Source: Gnetum montanum (Eukaryota; Streptophyta; Gnetopsida; Gnetales; Gnetaceae). From it: a DNA stretch of 64,000 nt. The stretch covers positions 468,418 to 532,417 of the forward strand of contig MNCI01015561.1 in the NCBI GenBank assembly GCA_015680685.1. The letters run 5' to 3'. A program made the position numbers and the translations under genes. Below, piece by piece: positions 34,105 to 47,200 of this stretch. Numbering within the stretch: position 1 is the stretch's first letter; every line of letters starts with the position of its first letter. Under the pieces are notes generated by a model that made no database searches, was not told where the DNA came from, and saw nothing but the letters and a program-made list of their open reading frames with translations.

Positions 34105-34350
34105 TATTTTGTCTAAGGGGTGTGCTTTGAATTTCCATTTTTTTTAATTTTGAAATGAAAACCATACCATGCAAAGACACATGCATATATTTTGTCTAAG
34201 GGGTGCGCTTTGAATCCTCATCTTTTCTTTTCTTTTTTTCTTGATGAGAACCACACTATGTGAGGATGTATGCACTTATTTTGTCCAATGGGTGTGCTTT
34301 GAATCCTCATCATTTTTTTATGAGAACCACACCATGCAAGGACTTATTCA
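34105..34350 (-). repeat. Three tandem copies of an 83-89 bp stem-loop unit in D tail
   Basis: Units start at 34105, 34188 and 34277 with tattttgtctaaggggtg and each contains gtgctttgaatcctcatc, an AT- or pyrimidine-rich loop and atgagaaccacaccatgc. The arms CCTCATC and GATGAG can pair. A has one copy of this module and F has two. Confidence 0.8.
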
Positions 34351-34832
34351 ACTTCTTTTATTGATTGGCACAAAATGATAAGAAATTTATGGAAACACAC
34401 ATGCACCTAGGCAAATAGATAAGTACAAAGAATACTGAATCTCCTTAAAGACAAACCCTGTTCAAGCCTTTGAATCCTTCCCAATTCTAGAAACTACCAA
34501 AGTCATAAATTTATTAAAGTTTGATTAATAAAAAAGGGACTGCACATTTCCAAAACAAGGAAAACCATTGAGTGTGTGGATGGGTGGATGTTGTGGACTC
34601 ATTGGTTGTTACATAAAAAAGAAACCATGTCCTAATTATTCATAACAAAATTCAAAGCTAGAAACCAAACACCAATAATCAAATAATAAAAATAGTACAT
34701 ACCACCATCAAGTAACACATTACCAATGTACCTAGCACTTATTAACAAAAAGTTAGAAAATCACACCACATAAAAGAAAATAGAGAAGAAAGTGTAAATT
34801 ATTTAAGAAATATCAAATGTACTAATGATGGT

Positions 34833-34965
34833 GTAAAACAAAAAGATGTAAAATGAAGAACATGTAAAACAAAAATTTGTAAAATGAAAAATGTGTAAAA
34901 TAAAAAGTTGAAAAACTAAAGAGCCACTTGAATGGTTAGCATGGTTGGCCATCTCCCCCATGACT
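34833..34965 (-). promoter_or_regulatory. Internal polypurine tract and TTTTGTTTTAC-type repeat of element D
   Basis: On the minus strand AGTCATGGGGGAGATGG (34955-34965 and beyond) is followed by several TTTTACAT...TTTTGTTTTAC repeats to 34833. The order and spacing equal those of A. Confidence 0.6.
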
Positions 34966-35049
34966 AAGTTGAAAGGAGGAGATCCAAAATATGGAGCATG
35001 GTTGTCCATCGGATGAGGTGCTTGGTGTGTTAGCTAGCGTCTGCTCATG

Positions 35050-36012
35050 GAAAGGTTTAATTTATTGAATGTTGACCAGCTATTTCTTGTTTAGGCTCTT
35101 GGGTTTATAGATCATCATGACCCCTGAAAGAAAAGTTTCATAAATGATATAAGGTCCTTCTCACAACATCTGGAACTTAGTTCATTGAGGTACATGTGTG
35201 GGGTTCCAGTAGAGAACCTTATCTCCTAGTTGAAGTTTAACTTTTCTAATTTTTAGATCATGATGCTTTTTTTTATAAGCCTTGTGCAACTCATTAGATG
35301 ATAAGGCTACTAATCAGTTTTCATCTAGCAAGTTGAGGTTCATCAGTTGTTCTTTTTGGGCTAGACTTAATTCAAGGTCAAGGTCACAAATCGTCAAAAG
35401 TGTATGAAGTTTATATTGAATAAGAAGTGTTGGTAGTTTGCCGTACATAAGCTCATAGGGAGAGTAGCCTATAGGAAGTTTCCAAGTTGATCAGTAGGCC
35501 CAAAGGCTTACTCAAATGTAGCTTCATAGGTAGAGAAGTCATTCATGAAGACTTCTACACCACTACCAATCTGCTGTTGAAAGATGTTTAAGGCCAGGCA
35601 TTGAAATGTGGCAAGAGCATTGCATAGACCAAATGACATCTTACGATATGCAAAAGCCCCCTAGGGACTTATGAATGTTGCATTTGCTTGGTCCTCCAAT
35701 GCAATTTGAATTTGGTTATAGCCACTATAACCATCTAGGAAGTTGTATTAACAATTCCCTAATATTATGTCTAGTACCTAGTCAACAAATGGCAATGGAA
35801 AGTGATCCTTGAATGTAGCCATATTCAAGAGCCTAAAATCAATGCAAATTTGCCACTTACCACCTTTCTTTAGTACAATTATGAGTGGACTAACCCACTC
35901 GCATCCACAATGGGATAGATGAACCTTGCCTTGAGAAGTTGTTCAATTTCCTCCTTGACGATTTACTTCAATTTGGGGTTCAACTGCCTCTATGGCTATC
36001 GTTTTGGCTTCA
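35050..36012 (-). pseudogene. Deleted pol of element D: RT fused to integrase C-terminus
   Basis: RT runs from about 36012 (FIYPIVDA) through FLDGYSGYNQIQIALEDQ to VEVFMNDFSTYEATFE near 35515; the catalytic MDD is MND here. The next residues belong to the integrase C-terminal part (GYSPYELMYGKLP, KLQLGDKVLYWNPTHVPQ), ending near 35050. The RT end, RNase H and integrase core present in F (about 48150-49670) are missing. At the joint D reads TTTGGGCCTA; F has CTTGGGCCAC and TTTGGGCCTA at the two deletion edges. Confidence 0.82.
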
Positions 36013-36513
36013 TGGCTGGGTCAGTGTAAATGCAATGCTGCTATATCCTAGGATCAATACCTGTGAGTTCAAGATATGACTAAGTAAAGCTGCTGACCAT
36101 CTTTCAACTACCTTCAACAGCATCTCTTTCTATTTTGGAGCAAGTCTTGCATTGATTATAACTAGCTTATTATTTTTTAAAAATACATATTCCATTCCAA
36201 CTGATAGCATTTTCAATTTCAGGGGTTGTTACTTGAAGTTCTCAGGAATTTCCAACTCTCCCTAATATGTATCATCATTTTTATCATCAAAGAGTTGGTA
36301 ATGAACTTGCTCAAGTTTATCCATGCCCATGACATATTCTCATGTCAGGCTCTTAGCTGGTTCCATGCATAGTGTGCTGCTTTCTAAATCAATGATTAGC
36401 CACTAGGTGCACTCTTGTTTTGTGGCTGCTGTATATAGACACCTTTGAATTTCTACTTCTAGTGCATACTATTTTCATGCAAAGATGGATGCTTGCTTGA
36501 TGGCCCAAAGTTT

Positions 36514-39415
36514 CTACACATAATTGCACCTACTATTGTTGTACATGATGCATGGGACTCTCTTCTTCTTGATCTTTCCAAATGCATTTTCTTCTGAGAT
36601 TTCTAGGGAAAGATCTTTGATGCCCATTCTTGCGTCTATGGTGCTCAACCATGCTCTTCCCAATTTGATTAGAAAATCCCCTTTACATGTTTTCACTTTG
36701 ATTGCTAGGAAGTCAGTAGGATAAGACCATCCAAAGACAATGGTTACAATGTCTTCTACCAATCCCAATGGAATAGTGATAGAGTGGTCTACCAATTCTA
36801 ATCTGATGTTGCTCTTCTTAAGAGGAGGCAGGTTCCAAGTAGTGTACATCTCATGAGAAATCAAATTAACACCAGAACTTGAATCCAGAAGAGCCTTGCA
36901 CAGTTCATTCCCAACAATCTACAAATAAATTAGACTTCTAAGATCAGCTAATTTCCTAGGAAGGTTTCCTAGATTGATCAAATCAGACACAGTGTAAGTA
37001 AGCGTTATGGTATGGATCCTTTGCATAGTTTGCTTTGAAGGAGGCTCGAAGGAATCTAATATGGAAAAAGAGGCAAGAGCAAGGTTGTCAACCATAGGTG
37101 TAAGTGAAGGCATAGCTGGACTATGAGGTCGAAAGAAAGGCATTTTCTTTGACTAGGCACCTCCAATTGATGATTGGGTTGCAAATTAATAGCCCTCGTA
37201 GCATTGAATGTTGTAGTTGAGTGGGCAATTCACCCTACATTGGTGGAGTAGGTGGTAGCTATGCAACTGGAGGAGAAGTGTATGCAAGGACAAGAGGAGG
37301 ATAAGGATAGGAGGTGGTATCCCTTCCTTCATGTGGAGAAGGAGTTTGATAGTAATCAAAAGGATGGTAGTAAGGTTGAATATTAGAAATGTGACTTAAA
37401 GAGTCATGTGGAGACATGGGTTGCTAAACATGATAACCATATGGATCAAGTTGTCGGTAAGGGTATTGTTTCCTTGGCGATGCAAGCGCCCATGATTGTG
37501 GTTACTACCATTGTTGGTACTGTTCATACAGTTGTGATGGAGCTCCACTTGGATAATATGGTTGTTGTTGAAAAAATTGCCTAAGATTACCTTGATGATA
37601 AGGCAACCTTTTCGATGTTTACCTTTGTGTAAGTTGTGGATGTAAGGCATACATCCCAGACTCCTGAAGATGTGACACAATGGGGCAACATCCCTTAAGA
37701 TGTTCATACTAGCAAACATCACATCCATGATCATCATCTGATTCACTGTCAGAAACCTCTTCTATTGCAACAATTTTTCCCTTACCTTTGTAATATGCAC
37801 GTTCAACTTCTTTGTGCCTCCTGCACTCACGATCACTACCTTGTTCTTGGGACTGTTCACCAATTTTTAGGATAGCTTAAAATTGACTATCCATGGAGTC
37901 TCTTAACTAGTCAACCTTGGCCATAAGTTTAGATTAAAATTGTTGAAGTGACAAGGCTTGTTTATGCATCTCCTCATTAACTATGGATTCATCCTTGCTA
38001 TCACAGAATCAAACCTTCCTCTTGCAAACAAAAGGATCATGGTTTCACTCTTGGGCATAAACACCAAGGATTTTCCTCATTTCATTACGAAGCCCATCTA
38101 CAATGTGGTGGAGTTGAGCTAATTGAGAATAACCATGGCCAGGGCATTTCTGCATCAATGCATAGTATCAGCCAATGGTGGCATCTAAGAGTTCGTGTGC
38201 TCCTTGTTTCCACCCTTGAATTTGCTTCCTTAAGTTGGACACTCAAGAGTACATTTGATACTTATCATTAAACATTTCAAGCATGGCACTCCATTGTCTA
38301 ATAGATTTCGATTCTAAGAGCCAGTACTAGTTCTTTGCTTCTTTTATGAGTGTCCTAGGAAACAACTTTAGTTTCTGCCATTTTTTCTCTATGTTTTGCA
38401 GGGCACATGCATCTTGAAAAGCTTGAAGATGATTCTATAGATCATAGCTATATCCTCCTTCAAATCAAGGAATATTGTTCATGTCAAACCATTTAATCCA
38501 ACAATCTTTCATATGCCTTGTTAGAATTCTAACTGCCTCTATGTTGTTAAGCATACTTTGGGTAGCAAATAGTGGCTCATCAAGGCCTTGATCATGGTGC
38601 CTACAATGCCCTCTACTACCCCTTTGTTCATAGTGATGTGCTTCTCTTGAACATTTGCATCCTTGATCTTTCCTATCTCGACGATCCTGTCAGTCATTTC
38701 ATTCATTTTGATCACCTCCATCATGATCTCACCTTCTGTAGTCACGGTTAGAGCCAAAAGAAGAAGATGATGATGAAGGGAAAGAGGAAGGAGAACCAAC
38801 ACCATCATGGTGCCTACTACTACATCTTCAATGATCGCTACCACGGTCACAATTTTGCTTCTTACCTACATCCCCATCTTGACTTGTCCCTCTAAATCTT
38901 TCTTTGTCATTGGATCCCTTGTTATCAAAATTAGGATTGTCAACTATGGAGTGCAAATTCTAGTTTTGACCTTTATCATCAAGGTTAAAGAGAGGAGTGT
39001 CATTAAGTGGAAGATCCCCACTAGCTTGTTGGTACAACAAGAACGAAAAATCATTAAGTCTCTTTCTCTTTGAAAGTTCATAACACTGCTCTAGCTATTG
39101 ATCTTGTAGGCATTGTGCTTTGGTGAGACAATAATCCTTGGCGTCAACATCTTCCACAATATATTCTCCATAGTGGTCTTGAAGATCACATCATAAAAGC
39201 ATTTGATAAAGCATTGCAAGAGCAACATGATCGGGCAACAACACAATGTTGCCCTCCATGTCATGCCACCGCAACTATTCATACTAGTGTAAGATGAAGG
39301 TAAAGTTTGACACATACTCATCAAGATGAGTATATGTAATTTGGGACTATTGAGGCTTTGATGGACAAGCGTTATTAGGCTTGGGTCAAGAAGCACTCCT
39401 ATGAAAAGAAGACAT
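36514..39415 (-). pseudogene. gag-protease of element D, decayed
   Basis: Starts at the ATG complementary to 39413-39415 (MSSFHRSAS). Contains the THLDEYVSNFTFILH block, His/Arg-rich stretch, gag core, Pro-rich linker and protease. The protease end is open from 36864 to 36514 (LELVDHSITIPLGLVEDIV, PTDFLAIKV, IKLGRAWLSTIDA). Many stops of the C-to-T type break the gag part. Confidence 0.82.
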
Positions 39416-39556
39416 TGTCGATTAGCGAAACAAAAATCATAGTGTGCTCTAAGAACTTGATGTAGTAATTGTAACACAAGATGTGACTCTTAGGTTCATT
39501 CTAATGATTTAAATACTTTCACTAGATTCTAGATAGTGCACAAAACAACAAAAAGG

Positions 39557-39574
39557 TCCTTGGCAATGGTGCCA
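39557..39574 (-). other. Primer-binding site of element D
   Basis: On the minus strand TGGCACCATTGCCAAGGA, one base from the LTR end; a tRNA-Asp-type site with a few changes. Confidence 0.85.
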
Positions 39575-39575
39575 A

Positions 39576-40416
39576 TGATGAGTAGCAAGGTGCCCCTACA
39601 CCCAACCATATGAATCACTAAGGTGTTACGTGTGATCTGCTTGAATTCTGTGGACCTATAATTATCTTGTATAGTAGTTTCTCTAGGAAGTGAAATGACA
39701 TTGAAAATGTTCATTGTATTCCCAAATACACTTGTGAGGCACAAGGGTATGGTTTAAGTATCATTGAGGAATATGAATTTTTATCATTTTTATATTTTAT
39801 GGATGTAATCACCTACAACAAGAATAAGGGTAGAGTAGATTGAAAACTAGTGTCTATTGCCTAGCTAGTCTAACACAAGTAACCACCCCACTTTCTTGAA
39901 TACATATAGCACTACTGGGCTACCAAACATTAAGTGTTGCTAGGTTACCAAGTACTATATGAATGCTCGAAGTGGTCATGTTTATGTTCATTACTTGTTG
40001 GAAATAAATTGCTTAATCAAATGCATTAAAGTAAAGAACAAGAAAGTAGAATGTATTAAACAAAATATTAAGATATTCTCAATGCTACAAGGATTGTCAA
40101 AAGAGTTTGTTTTATTCCCATCACACTATTGTGCTTAGGTACATTAGTGCTCGAACAAAGAACCATACGCACTTAAGACTCCTTCTGTGGGCACTCAAAA
40201 AATATTCTAAATCTGAGGAAAATAAACTGCAAGAGCTTCATTACTCTAACTAAGAATGATCAAAAACTTAACCAAAACAAGATCCCAGGAATAATATTTA
40301 TAGACTTGGGGAATATACACCAATGTCGAATCCAGGCCTCAACATCACGTACACAACACCACAGCCCCAACGTCACATACCCAACATCATGGCTGACACA
40401 AAATGGTGATTCATCA
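39576..40416 (-). repeat. 5' LTR of element D (841 bp)
   Basis: Minus-strand TGATGAATCACC ... TACTCATCA, with TATA motif at 40295-40302, U3 repeats of 'caacatcacgtacacaacacc' type and the conserved U5 end. Confidence 0.9.
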
Positions 40417-42540
40417 ATGACCAAGACTAGATTGGCTACCATTACAAACTTAGAGTGCCATGTTACAAAATTTTATTCAATTATATGTATTAAAAATGAT
40501 GAAAAGACTAAATAGACATCGAAGTTTACATAATTGCAAAGGCCTTCAAAAAATCCACTGAAGATGAATCTTCTTATTTTCTTTAACAGTGGTAGTCTTT
40601 CCAACCTTGATTATTATGTTGATGCTTCTCTTTTTATGTAGAACATTCTTGAAGGATAGACTAAAATTTCTTCTCATCATTTCATGGATCCAACAAACAT
40701 ATGATGTTTGAGCTTTAATCCTTGTATGTGCTAATATTTGTCCATGGGCATATCCTCCTCTGTCCTTCTCTTGGCCTCTTTTCCATGCCTTCCAAAAGAC
40801 CTTCAACCTTAGGTTTTCTTTTTAGAATTACCTGCAATCACCAAAGGAACATTAGTCTTGGTAAATTTTCCTTAATAATTAACCCTTTTTAAATCCCTTA
40901 GTTAGCTTAAAATGCAAAAAAAAAAATGTTAGCATTTAAGCACAAGGTTATGACAAAGTACTATTCCCAAGGTTATAAGGTAACTAAAATCATCAAGTTG
41001 TTCATGTTATTTTGATTATTATTACTATTAGTTACCACAATGTTCAAAAATAGGATGTTAGAAAAATTTCAAAAATTACATCCTTAACCCCCACAATAAA
41101 TAAGGTTAACTTTGGAAGTGCACAAGTTTTCAAACAATTAAAACCAAAGGTCTAGTTTAAAAGATGGTGAAGAAATTTTGAATTTAGAGGAAATTTCAAT
41201 ATTAAAGCATTAAAGATAATTCAAATTGATGAGAAGTTGATTGCAAAATCATACATAAATTTGAAGAAGATATCAATGATATTCCTGAAGATGTGAGGTT
41301 TGGTTCACGCCATGATCAACAAAAGTTATAAAAGTGGGTCCTCCTAAAAGCAAGCTTCTACCATAATGCCCTTGCATAACCACTTCTATAAATATCCATG
41401 GGAACCTTAGAAGTTAAATGTAGATCATGCCTTTGTTTAAAATAACACACAACTACCTTCGTTAGGATCCTACACTATACTATACAAAATCATTAGGCCC
41501 ATAACTACATGCAGTAGTGAGGTGAATAATGGGATGAGAAGGGATTATAGAGATTAGGATCTAAGGTAATAAACCATGTCCGTAATAGGTTCTTGTGTCA
41601 ATTGTGATTAAAATTAGCATCATACCTATCCATCCAAATTTTAGACCAAGTCCATACCATTAACAATGGTCTCACATTGATGTGTTTCTTCCTTCCTACC
41701 ATCATGAGTCCACAACCACATAGAACAAACATCATTCCAAAAAGAGAAGAAAGGAGAAGAAAGAAGGAAGGAAGGGCCTTAGTTAGAGATATGCCTTTAG
41801 GCATGGGTAACATGTCTTTCTAGCCTTATAACCAGTACTTGTAGCCCATCATTATGTCTAAGGGATGTGCTTTGAATTCCCATTATTTTTTTTTTCTTTT
41901 TCTCTATTTTTCTCTCTTTCTCTCTCTCTCTCTCCTTTCATGGGAACCACACCATGTAAAGACATGCATCATATTTATTGACCAATGATAAGAGTGATGA
42001 CACATTCCATGAGAAGTCATAGACCACAAAAAGGAAGTCAACAAGAGAATCCAACATATCCCCCTGAGGTCACACCCTTTTCCATTCCCACTTGGTCTTT
42101 CTCCCTTTCTTCAAGGTACAATGATCATTAGTTAATTTTAGTTTCATGTAAGAAGAACCATATTGTTTTCATGATAAAGACCTTTCATTTAGAGAAACTA
42201 GAGGGATGGATGATGTGGTATCACTACATTACACAATTATTTACCCAATCATCTTGATAGCATAGGACAAAGACCAAAAACATGGTGTTGACTTCTACAT
42301 CATGACTAGCAATATTATTAACAAAAACAAAAGTAGTCATTCATAAAACATAAAGAAAATGACTGAAGAAAAGAAAAAATTATAAAGAAAAGAAAAATAA
42401 CAAGAAATAGAAACATATTAAGGATTGGAAATTTTTTGAAGAAATAGGAAAATGATAAAAAAAATTGTAAAACAAAAAATTGAAAACACACTTATTAGTT
42501 CTTAATCCAAGATGGGCCATCTCCCCAACAACTAAACTTA
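40417..42540 (-). other. Non-coding tail of element E
   Basis: Continues E to the right of the D insertion. Holds the same modules as the A tail: 'gtgggtcctcc...agc' (41334), 'gatgtgctttgaattcccat' with a long pyrimidine run (41866-41940), TTTTTTGTTTTACAATT-type repeat (about 42461) and, at 42523-42533, a decayed internal polypurine tract. No ORF recognised. Confidence 0.65.
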
Positions 42541-43119
42541 TGGGTGAGCATTTAGAAAATGAACAGCACATTCCCTTGGTTATAAACCATAAGTTTTCCA
42601 TTTATCATTTTTGATGATTTAATTTTTCGCCAGGTAGCACATTTAACATTTATGATAATCTCATTTTGATCATTTAGAGACATATATTCAACTGGACTTG
42701 AAGGTGTTTTCTTTTTAGAGGGCCTAGATATGTTTTCTTTTTTATTTTTTATTTTAATTCTTGGGTCTCTTTGTTTAACATCTTCTTTTAGTGTATAGTC
42801 AAATTATAAGATGTATGTCTCTAAGTTTTCTATTTGGTTCATTTTCTTAACACTAGAACTAAGAAGTGGATTGGTTGTTTTCATGCATCTTTTGAATGGA
42901 TTGGTGTTATGATTCTTGAGCCACTAGTTGTCTTTTGGTTTAGTGGTTGTTCCATAGACATAGTTCTACACACATACTTGTTCCTCAAGTTTTTTGTGGG
43001 TTGGTATAGGGACTGTGTTATCATTTTGAACTTTCAGCCCACAACTACACCCTTTATCATTATTAGTAGTGCATTAAATTTGTTGTCTCTCCATATTGAT
43101 AGGTTCATCTTTTATGTTT
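42541..43119 (-). pseudogene. C-terminal extension after protease of element E, decayed
   Basis: Minus-strand translation has stops but ends in a LVVGEMAHLG-like phrase at the internal polypurine tract, as in D (LVMGEMANHA). The Lys/Asn-rich translation follows the layout of the A protein after its protease. There is no trace of RT, so E is probably another gag-protease-only element. Confidence 0.5.
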
Positions 43120-43124
43120 CTTGT
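43120..43124. repeat. Target site duplication of element F, left copy
   Basis: CTTGT, repeated exactly at 56398-56402. Confidence 0.93.
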
Positions 43125-44012
43125 TGATGAAACATCCAGTCACTATGTCAACTGGGTCACGTCAACTGGGTCTCATTAATGCAGTCGCATCAACAAGGTC
43201 ACGTCAATGCATCTCTCCAAGTGTTGACATGGCCTTGTAAATGCAAAGTCTATTTTTGCTATAAATATGCATGCACCCATCACATTTATGACATCTCTTA
43301 TTCAACTTATAGCGAAACTCTTGCAGTTTGTCTCCGTGAAAGTTAGAATATTTTCCAAGTGCCCACAGCAGGAGTTTGAAGAGTGTACAGATCTTTATTT
43401 GAACGCTAATGTACCTAAGCCCTGGTGTGATCGACAATAAAGACGAGCTCTTTGAACATTCCTTGCAACATTTGGATTAAACTAGTAAAGCATTAAAATG
43501 TTTTAATATTTTAATAATTTTAGAAGATTTTATTATTGTTATCACTTTACAATTACAGTTCTTTTTATAGTTTATGAGAACCATAAGCACGACCATCTCG
43601 AACATATATATGACACTTGGCAACCTAGTGATGCCTAACATCTGGTAGCCTAGTAGTGGTTAAGACATGCTCAAGATGTGCACAGAGGATGGGATCGATT
43701 GTTTATGCTATGGATAGTTAAGCGATAGAGTAGAGCAATCGTAACATTATATAGCCTTTTATTTCCTACACTAGAAGAACTAGACTTTAAAGATAAAAAG
43801 AAAACACATAAAAATCATATGCCTCAATCTCACTTAACCATTGTTCAAGAATATCACAAGTTAGGTTGAGAGGACAACGACCATTCTAACTAAGGTTTTT
43901 CTTGCTAGAATTCTATGTACGTAAGTGCTTGTGATCTTCGGAATTTGACTAGGTGACACGTGAACGCTCATGATTCGTATGATTGGATGTAGGGGTACCT
44001 CGCCGCTCATCA
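43125..44012 (+). repeat. 5' LTR of element F
   Basis: TGATGAAACATCC ... CGCCGCTCATCA. U3 repeats 'gtcacgtcaactgggtc', TATAAATA at 43260-43267, AATAAA at 43436-43441, conserved U5 end gtaggggtacctcgccgc. About one base in ten differs from the 3' copy by eye. Confidence 0.93.
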
Positions 44013-44013
44013 T

Positions 44014-44031
44014 TGGAACCATTGCTAGGAA
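44014..44031 (+). other. Primer-binding site of element F
   Basis: TGGAACCATTGCTAGGAA, a decayed tRNA-Asp-type site one base after the LTR. Confidence 0.82.
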
Positions 44032-44153
44032 TTGTTAGTCTTTCGTGCACTATCTAGTCTTAGCAAGATCATCACCTACCTCATCGGAATGGACCTATTA
44101 CGTCAAAATCTACTCACACTAAATGACTAAGTTATTTGTTGTTTAACACTAAT

Positions 44154-47100
44154 ATGTCTTCTTCTCACAAGCGAGATGAATCCAACCCACAAGTGCCACA
44201 GGAATGTCATGTGATATATACTCATCCAGATGAATATGTATCCAACTTCACCTTCATCTTACATCAGGATGAGCATATGCGATGCCAGGACATGGAGGGC
44301 AACGTTAAATTGCCCCCTAATAGATTGATTCCCAGAATGCTACTCCAAACTCTAACCAGATTGGGCATTTAGGACCGAGTTGAGGAGTACATGATGGAGG
44401 GTCATGATTATCGAGACTATCATCCAAATGAGGTATAGCGTAAGTGGGACCTGTAGCAGGCACAACACCATGAACAAGCAAAGGAAAAATGGTCCAGCAA
44501 CCCTTTGTCCCTACAGACCCAACATGATGATGAGGGACTTGTTCCTTGCGGTTCTCGTTCTTCTACATCTCTACTTCCGCATCAAAACATATAATCCATC
44601 ACACAGAGTAAAGGTTCAAGCAACCAAGAGTTCCAGGATGTTGAGGGATCTCCCAGAGGAGATCATGACGAAGGTGAAGATGGACATGAAGATCAAGGCT
44701 GTTGTCATGGGAGAGGAGGTGATCAACACAATGGCGGTGGCAGTCCTTCCCCCTTGTCTCATTCCTCAATTTCCACTTTAGCTTCATCAAGTTTTGAATC
44801 TGATCGCAACAATCGTAGGAGGGATCGTGATGGGGATAATCGTCGAGACCGACATGATCAAGGACACCGATGGGAAGGTTGTGACTGAGTGCATGAGTAG
44901 TCACAGGAGGATCACCATCATGAAAGGAGAGGTAGCAGAGACCGTCACGAATGCCATGGCCATCCTTAGGACCATGACCTTGATGAACCACTGCTTGCCA
45001 CTTGAAGCATGCTCAACATAGCTGAGGCAGTTTACATACCTACTAGGAATTTAAGAGATAGTCAAGTCAAGCGCCTTGATATGAACAACATTCCCAGGTT
45101 CAAAGGGGGATATAACTATGATCCATAGACTCACCTACAAATATTTCATGATGCTTGCACCCTGCAGAATATTGAAAATGAATGGCAGAAACTCAAGTTG
45201 TTCCCCCAAACACTTATTAAGGAGGCAGAAAGCTGGTACTGATCTTTAGAGTTGGAATCAATTAGGCGATGGAATATGATGCTGGAGCTCTTTAATGACA
45301 AATACCAAACTTACTCCAGGGTGTCTAATCTAAGATGACAAATCCAAGGGTGGAAACAAGGTAGCCGTGAGCCCTTAGATGCAGCCATGAGTAGGTATTA
45401 CTCGTTGTTGCACTAATGCCCTAGTCATGGCTACTCTCAACGAGAGCAGATCCGCCATGTCATAGATGGGCTCCATTTCAAAACAAGAAGGACCCTTGGC
45501 GTTTATGCTCAAGTACAGTTATCCGAGTTAAGGGCTCATTAGCTTCAGCGATTAATTGAGCAGGTAGCCAAGGAAGAGGGGGAACTAAAAAATGGAAAAG
45601 TGCAGAGGAATATAATCAAGACCCTTCCATCCAAAAGGGGGAGGTCTGATTCTATGAAGACAAGGAGGAGTCATATCTGGATGTAGTGGTGAACAGGAAG
45701 ACTTTACCTATACAAAAGTTCACTTCTGAAATTTTGGACAAGGTGGACAAGATGTGGGATTCTTTGGATAAAAAATTCCAAAGCGTTCTAAAAATCACTG
45801 AAGAATCCAAAGAACAATGTAAAGATCTAGATTGATGAAGAAAAGAGGCTGAACGTGCCTATCACAAAGGTAAGGGCAAGGTTGCTGTGATAGAACAAGT
45901 TGCAGACTCGAACACTGAGGAAGACGATGGATGTAACATATGCCAATATGAACATCCTAAGGGATGTTGCCCCATAGTGTCACATTTGCAAGAGTCAGGG
46001 GTGTACGATCTAAATCCTCTCTTAGCAAAAAGGGAAACACCCTAGATATTGCCTTATCCCCAAGGCAGTTCTAGGCAATTTCATAGCAACAGGGATATTA
46101 TCCAAGTGGAGCTCCGCCACAACCATATGAGCACTGCCAGCAATGGCAGCACCCACAGTCATGGAGGATGCCACCCCCAAGGCAACAATATCCTTAGCGA
46201 CAGTCAAATCCATATGGGTACTACATTTAGCAGCCAATCTCCTCATGGGACTCTTATAGTCACGCAACCTTTCAAAATCATTACTACCCTCTATAATACT
46301 TTTGGACCCAATCTCTGTCACCTAAGGGGGAAAACCCACATCTGCACTATCCTTTGCCACCTCCTTCTGCCATACCTATCCATCAACCCTCAACTCAGCT
46401 ACCTCCTGCTCCATCAATGTAGGAAGAAATACCTCCATAGCCACAGCAGCATAATGCCATAAGGGTCGTCAATCTACAATCGGCTCCCCAGCTAAGCAGG
46501 TTAAAATCAAAACCATGAAAATGTTCCTTTTTTGGATTAATAACCTAAACACACCCTTACACTCATCTATGGCCAATGCCCTTACATCTCCAACTACCTC
46601 TGACACTCAATCCTTCAACCAACCTTCGAACCAAATACCTTCCAATGTGCAAACTATCATGTTAACACATGCTGTGATGAACTAGATTAAGGTGGGTTAT
46701 CTCCCTTGGAAATTGGCTAATCTAGGAAGCCCCCTCATATACCTTTAGGTAGCAGGGAACCTGCCATGCAAAGCTCTTTTGGATTCGAGGTTAGGTGTCA
46801 ACCTAATTTCACATGATATACACAAGACCTAGAACCTACCCCCATTGAAGAAAAGCAACATTTGGCTAGAGTTGGCAAACCAATCCATCACTGTTCCCTT
46901 GGGATTGGTACAAGATATTGTGACCTCCGTTTGTGGGTGATCCTACCCTACTGATTTCTTGGTGATCTATGTCGATAACTGCAAGGGGGACTTCCCAATT
47001 ATAATGGGAAGAGTATGGCTCAACACAGTGGATGCACGTTTGGGACTCTGAGATCTCTCCCTTGAAATCTCCAAGGAAAATCCTTTTGGGAAGATCGAGA

Positions 47101-47200
47101 AGAAGCATGTCCCATGCATCGCGTACAATGATTCTAGGTGCAATTGTGTGCAGCAACTCTGGTCCATTGAGCAGACATCCATTCAAATGTGCAGTCAATG
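44154..47200 (+). pseudogene. gag-protease of element F, decayed
   Basis: ATG at 44154 (MSSSHKRDESN) follows the pattern of the other gags. THPDEYVSNFTFILHQDE block, His/Arg-rich region, gag core near 45060-45600 (NNIPRFKGGYN, WQKLKLFPQTLIKEAESWY), CNICQYEHPKGCC knuckle near 45930, Gln/Pro-rich linker, protease at about 46740-47100. The protease box is changed (LLDSRLGVNLIS, from DSGSGVNLIS). Numerous stops and frame changes. Confidence 0.85.

Larger units (their letters stand above)
32106..40416 (-). mobile_element. Element D: Athila-like element with internally deleted pol
   Basis: 8.3 kb on the minus strand with both LTRs (5' 39576-40416, 3' 32106-32903), primer-binding site, gag, protease, partial RT joined to the integrase C-terminus, internal polypurine tract and tail. 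It sits inside element E near E's 3' end. Clear target duplications are not visible (flanks gtaat and atgac), and the left LTR terminus is mutated (AGATGAG for TGATGAG). Confidence 0.85.

Noticed and set aside
32106-40421. Target site duplication for element D
   Set aside because: The flanks gtaat and atgac do not match convincingly, and the left LTR end is mutated.
41883-41935. Pyrimidine run as polypurine tract of another element
   Set aside because: It is the loop part of the tail module found in several elements and has no LTR border beside it.
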